A stretch of DNA of 64,000 bases from contig OX940870.1 in the NCBI GenBank assembly GCA_954871525.1, positions 3,751,501-3,815,500 on the forward strand. The letters run 5' to 3'. Made by a program: the position numbers and the translations under genes. Positions 60,679 through 64,000 of the stretch are shown here, in pieces. The stretch is from Parietaria judaica (lineage: Eukaryota; Streptophyta; Magnoliopsida; Rosales; Urticaceae). Numbering within the stretch: the first letter of the stretch is position 1; every line of letters begins with the position of its first letter. The notes below the pieces were generated by a model. It did no database searches and was not told where the DNA came from. It worked only from the letters and a program-made list of their open reading frames with translations.

Positions 60679-60810
60679 ATGGAGAGCAACGGTCGGCATC
60701 ACAAAGCCAGCGGTCTGGATCCGGTGCCACCGATGACGGAAGAGATGAGTGCGAAGATTGTGTACGAGCACGTTGTGAAGATTATCTCAGGAAAATTTCT
60801 TCAGCTTTAA
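60679..60810 (+). CDS. Short unknown ORF or gene-start fragment (43 codons)
   Basis: ATG at 60679, TAA at 60808-60810. The peptide begins MESNGRHHKASGLDPVPP, followed by MTEEMSAKIVYEHVVKIISG. Its base composition is coding-like and clearly less AT-rich than its flanks, and it is preceded by a purine-rich leader (GATAGAAAGAAGAAGC). It could be a small protein, the first exon of a gene whose remainder is not visible, or a captured or truncated gene start. I do not recognise the family and assign no function. Confidence 0.35.
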   Translation: MESNGRHHKASGLDPVPPMTEEMSAKIVYEHVVKIISGKFLQL

Positions 60811-61486
60811 CTCTTTCTCTTTTTTTCTTTTTCTCTCTCAAAAGATTATAGCATGGTTGTGTGAAACTTCCACTACTAAGGCTAATAAGAAATACAAATA
60901 TGTTGGGGTGGCTTTAGTCCCTGTGGGTCATAAGGTAGTTCCGCCTTAGTCTAAGGGTGTAACAAAAACACGGAGATACGGGTTTTGACCCACGGACTGG
61001 GCTGGATTGGTTTCAATTGGTCGCCTCCATATTAAGATCATATCCAAGTTTCTCGCTTATCGGATTACACTACTCAAATATGTTTTTTAATTAATTTTTT
61101 TTCTCTAATTATTTTTATGAATTTCTCTCTTCTTAATTATAGGTCTATCTTCTTATTCTTTGATAGTAATTTTTAAACGAAAAGCATTAACGTAAGGGAA
61201 AGAAAACATTATTCTAATTTCTAACTATCTATTATGAAAAAAAATACGTACGACAAATAAATAAAAACTTATAAATACTTTTTAAAAAATATAGTAAAAT
61301 TGCGATCTACAAGAATTTTTTTTTTACTTTAAGTATGTTTATCTTTTTATGTTCGTGTTTCATTTTAATTTCTTTTGCTTTTATTTCCACGAATTCGAAA
61401 ATAGAGATATAATAAATCTTTAAAATTGTAATAATAGATAACGAATCTCGATTCAAAATAATCTCATCAAATATCTATCTACGTTG
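60811..61486. other. Intergenic DNA upstream of the B3 gene
   Basis: AT-rich with a few GC-richer bases (about 60900-61030) of unknown origin. No gene or repeat end recognised. Confidence 0.5.
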
Positions 61487-61496
61487 CCTATAAGTA
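61487..61496 (+). promoter_or_regulatory. Possible TATA box of the B3 gene
   Basis: CCTATAAGTA, about 90 bases before the chosen start codon, the typical distance for a short plant leader. Weak evidence alone. Confidence 0.35.
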
Positions 61497-61586
61497 AAAG
61501 TATCTCCTTCACTTCACTTGAGCTCTCATCTCACTAGCTAGGTTTAAACTTAGAGTACAAGGTTGATTTCTCTCTCGTACTCAAAC

Positions 61587-62798
61587 ATGAAACTTCCAGA
61601 TTCCAGTCCAGAAGTCAACACCGTTGACCTGCTCAAGATCGAACTCTCGCCGGAAAGAGTAAAGATATTCAAGCTCTACTCTAGAGTCCGTCGATTACGT
61701 GTGCGTGATGATCAAGATCGAACCAAGAAGACCATCATATCCAACTCCAACACCGTCCCTACTGGAAGACCCCTCCCGGACGACGGGGGTAAAGAATTAA
61801 CCGCGTCGGAGCGTGACATGAAGATCTTCCATAGCCACCTGAGACACCGCCGATCTCCTCTTGTTCTAGTTGCGGAGAATGACCCGTTCGTATTCGACTG
61901 TGACGTTTCCGACGACGAGAAGGATGACCCAGTTATCGAAGAGACGCCTCAGGTTCTCGAGGCGGCGGAGCATTCTCGCCCCAAGAGGATAAAAATCGTA
62001 CGGCGCCGCTTGGAAGTTGATCAAAAGGAAGAGATGCCGACCAAGAACAAGAAAAGGGTGCCGGTGAGGTTCGACGCACCGGAGCATTCTCTTCCCAAGA
62101 GGATAAAAATCGTAAGGCGCCGCTTGGGGGTTGATCAAAAGGAAGAGAAGCCGACCAAGAACAAGAAAAGGGCGCCAGTGAGGTTCAACGCGCCGCTGAG
62201 GATTGAGGAGCCGGTGATGAACGACGAACCAGCGATGAATGAAGAGCCGGTGATGAACGAAGAGCCAGCGATGAACGACGAGCCGGTGATAAATAACGTG
62301 CGGGAGAGAGTTAGAAGACCGAGGCCCCGGGGGCGGACTAAGGTGATCGACGGTCCAAATCCGCCGCCGCCGATGAGGGAAGCGATGAGGGCGAGGATCA
62401 TGGACGAGCTGCACGGGAACGGATTGGAGTTGCTTCTGCAGAGGCAGCTGTACGCGAGCGACCTGGCGGAGGTGCAGAATCGGTTCTCCGTGCCGCAGAA
62501 AAAGCTCGAGTCGCTGAGCTTTCTGACTGAGGAAGAGCAGACGAGGCTCGCGGATGAAGCGAAACCGCCGGCGGTGAACAACGGCATGAGAGTGAGGCTC
62601 CTCGACCCCAGGCTCCAAGTGACCACTTTGACCTTCAAGCAGTGGAACCTCCAGACTTCAAGCTCCTACGTCTTCAACAATGAATGGAGGCAAGTGGTCA
62701 AAGAGAACAACTTCAAAAAAAAAGAGGGTAGGATCGTCCAACTTTGGTTCTTCAGGGACCAAGACGCCAGACCCTGCTTCGCTCTAGACATACTCTGA
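61587..62798 (+). CDS. B3 domain-containing protein (DUF313 type)
   Basis: Single-exon gene, 403 aa from the ATG at 61587; the frame is open a little further upstream but without an earlier ATG. The C-terminal B3/DUF313 domain spans about 278-403: GLELLLQRQLYASDL, NRFSVPQKKL, FLTEEEQTRLA, VRLLDPRLQ, LTFKQWN, YVFNNEWRQVVKEN, VQLWFFRDQDARPCFAL. Members of this plant-specific group are presumed nuclear DNA-binding proteins. Residues 130-205 contain a 38-residue unit twice (PKRIKIVRRRLEVDQKEE...), encoded by a 114-bp tandem duplication at 61968-62195. It is highly basic and probably serves as a nuclear localisation signal. Residues about 207-236 are five copies of a six-residue E-P-(V/A)-M-N-(D/E) motif. 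No target is known. Confidence 0.9.
   Translation: MKLPDSSPEVNTVDLLKIELSPERVKIFKLYSRVRRLRVRDDQDRTKKTIISNSNTVPTGRPLPDDGGKELTASERDMKIFHSHLRHRRSPLVLVAENDPFVFDCDVSDDEKDDPVIEETPQVLEAAEHSRPKRIKIVRRRLEVDQKEEMPTKNKKRVPVRFDAPEHSLPKRIKIVRRRLGVDQKEEKPTKNKKRAPVRFNAPLRIEEPVMNDEPAMNEEPVMNEEPAMNDEPVINNVRERVRRPRPRGRTKVIDGPNPPPPMREAMRARIMDELHGNGLELLLQRQLYASDLAEVQNRFSVPQKKLESLSFLTEEEQTRLADEAKPPAVNNGMRVRLLDPRLQVTTLTFKQWNLQTSSSYVFNNEWRQVVKENNFKKKEGRIVQLWFFRDQDARPCFALDIL
61968..62195 (+). repeat. In-frame 114-bp tandem duplication within the B3 gene
   Basis: GAGCATTCTC(G/T)(C/T)CCCAAGAGG starts at 61968 and again at 62082, exactly 114 bases apart; the two units differ at few positions. It adds a second basic 38-residue block without disturbing the frame. 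Confidence 0.9.
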
Positions 62799-64000
62799 CT
62801 GGTCATCCGCTTAATCTTCTACTATTTTAGCCGCTTAATTTACATGTATATTATTATTCATAATATCAGAAATATTTTTTGTTTTATCTTGTTCTTGTAA
62901 TTCTTGGTTATTTATTTTGTCCATCACCAACTGAACCTAATACGTGAACGGTGAAACCAGAATATAAGATTAAACGGCATGTTAAGGCAATACGTTTTCT
63001 TAAACAAAACGACAATACGTTTTCAAATTGACCACCCAAGATTGAAATTGATTTCGAGACTTTAACTTGATTGCATTAAGTAAAAACCTATGCTTTATTG
63101 CCGGTTAAAATGGTTGGTTAAAGGTAAGTAATTAATTATGTGATGAAGATGGACCAAGAAGTCAGGGTTTTGTATAACGAACTTAATTTAAATTAAAATG
63201 AAAGTCCTAAATTCCTTAAGTGACCTTGAATTCCAACTAAGTTAACACTCAAGAAAAGAAATAAAGAGGACACAAAAAAAGAATAGGGGACTTGAGTCGT
63301 TGAGTTCAATCTTCGTGACAAATTTAAAAAAATATGTTAAAAAAGAATTCATTGTCTTTTCTAATTTTTCATACATGGTTTTTCCAAAGATCTAAGATAA
63401 TCTTTAAAATATCAATATAATTTAAATATGAATGTCCTTGATTCTGCTATTCATTTATGTAAACATTTTTTTTATAAAAGCATATAAAAACGAATGCATG
63501 ATTAACACATATTATGATATACTTTATGAGTCAATAAAAGTTCTGAAGAAAAAAAATTTATGGAACCATAAAATTTTGTGGATGATAGATAAAAGTAATT
63601 TTTTTATTTTTTTTTTGTAGAGTAGACGCAATATCGTATTATTTTTGTTATTTAAAATATATATACAAATATATATATAAACAAATATGTAATATAATGG
63701 TTATTTTTTCTTTTGTGAAGAAAGTTTAATTTTATAGAAATCACGCCTTAAAATAATAACACATCGGGTATTTTATTGATAAAAAAAACTTACAATGCTA
63801 GACCTGCTATTATTAATGTATTTATACTAACCTTTAACTAATAATTATGCATAGAAGTAGAAAAAAAAATATATAAACACCTAATTAGCGAGGTTTCCTA
63901 AAATAGAAACTTTAAGCTTAACTGGATGGGCCTAAAATACATATGGAGCCAGATATTTCAATAATAACTAATCCTATAATAGAGGTGTCAAGTGGGCCGG
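62799..64000. other. AT-rich DNA to the window end
   Basis: Presumed 3' UTR of the B3 gene, then intergenic sequence with long A and T runs. No gene, RNA or defined transposon end recognised. Confidence 0.5.

Noticed and set aside
61866..62618. Minus-strand frame of 250 codons opposite the B3 gene
   Set aside because: Its HRW/HHRLF repeats merely mirror the duplicated plus-strand motif.

Overview
This is nuclear DNA from a flowering plant, most likely a eudicot. The evidence is spliced genes with GT-AG introns, plant-specific families (trehalose-6-phosphate phosphatase, an NDR1/HIN1-like LEA_2 protein, an AUF-type F-box protein, a DUF313-type B3 protein) and the usual plant transposons. I cannot name the species. 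Gene density is low: four convincing host genes in 64 kb, set in very AT-rich DNA. The first coding exon of the phosphatase gene and the single-exon genes are strikingly GC-rich against that background.

Layout. 1-2704: 3' part of a Ty1/copia retrotransposon, with pol interrupted by one in-frame stop, followed by its 3' LTR. 2705-3955: GC-richer relic that looks like another LTR element. 3956-9266: AT-rich intergenic DNA. 9267-11576: trehalose-6-phosphate phosphatase gene, 11 exons, one intron with a GC donor. 11577-31458: a mobile-element landscape: a pogo/Emigrant-like MITE (12914-13547), a solo gypsy-type LTR with an AATTA target duplication (16406-18390), two non-autonomous hAT elements (20492-21803 and 24877-25461), a 5'-truncated LINE tail (23610-24186), a Mutator-like long-TIR element with a SINE-like core (27121-28304), a 438-bp tandem repeat that copied its end, and a degenerate long-TIR element carrying a GC-rich foreign segment (about 29276-30765). 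31459-32259: NHL gene, minus strand. 34401-36312: a second gypsy-type LTR, minus strand.

36999-50281 is a 13-kb satellite array of monomers of about 680 bp. The first four or so monomers run on the minus strand and the remaining fifteen or so on the plus strand, so the array turns over at a head-to-head junction near 39800-39825. Its right end abuts a broken purple acid phosphatase gene (50281-51258). Next is a 5.6-kb hAT transposon (51499-57082) with an exact 8-bp target duplication and a four-exon transposase gene carrying one frameshift. It is the full-length relative of the short element at 20492-21803. Its flanks are copies of the same sequence of about 200 bp.

58127-59152 is an AUF-like F-box gene and 61587-62798 a DUF313/B3 gene with internal peptide duplications. 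The host genes do not form a pathway or cluster. The most unusual structures are the turned-over satellite array with a deletion-prone palindrome in each monomer, the hAT family, and the long-TIR element with apparently captured sequence. I found no clearly new multi-gene system.
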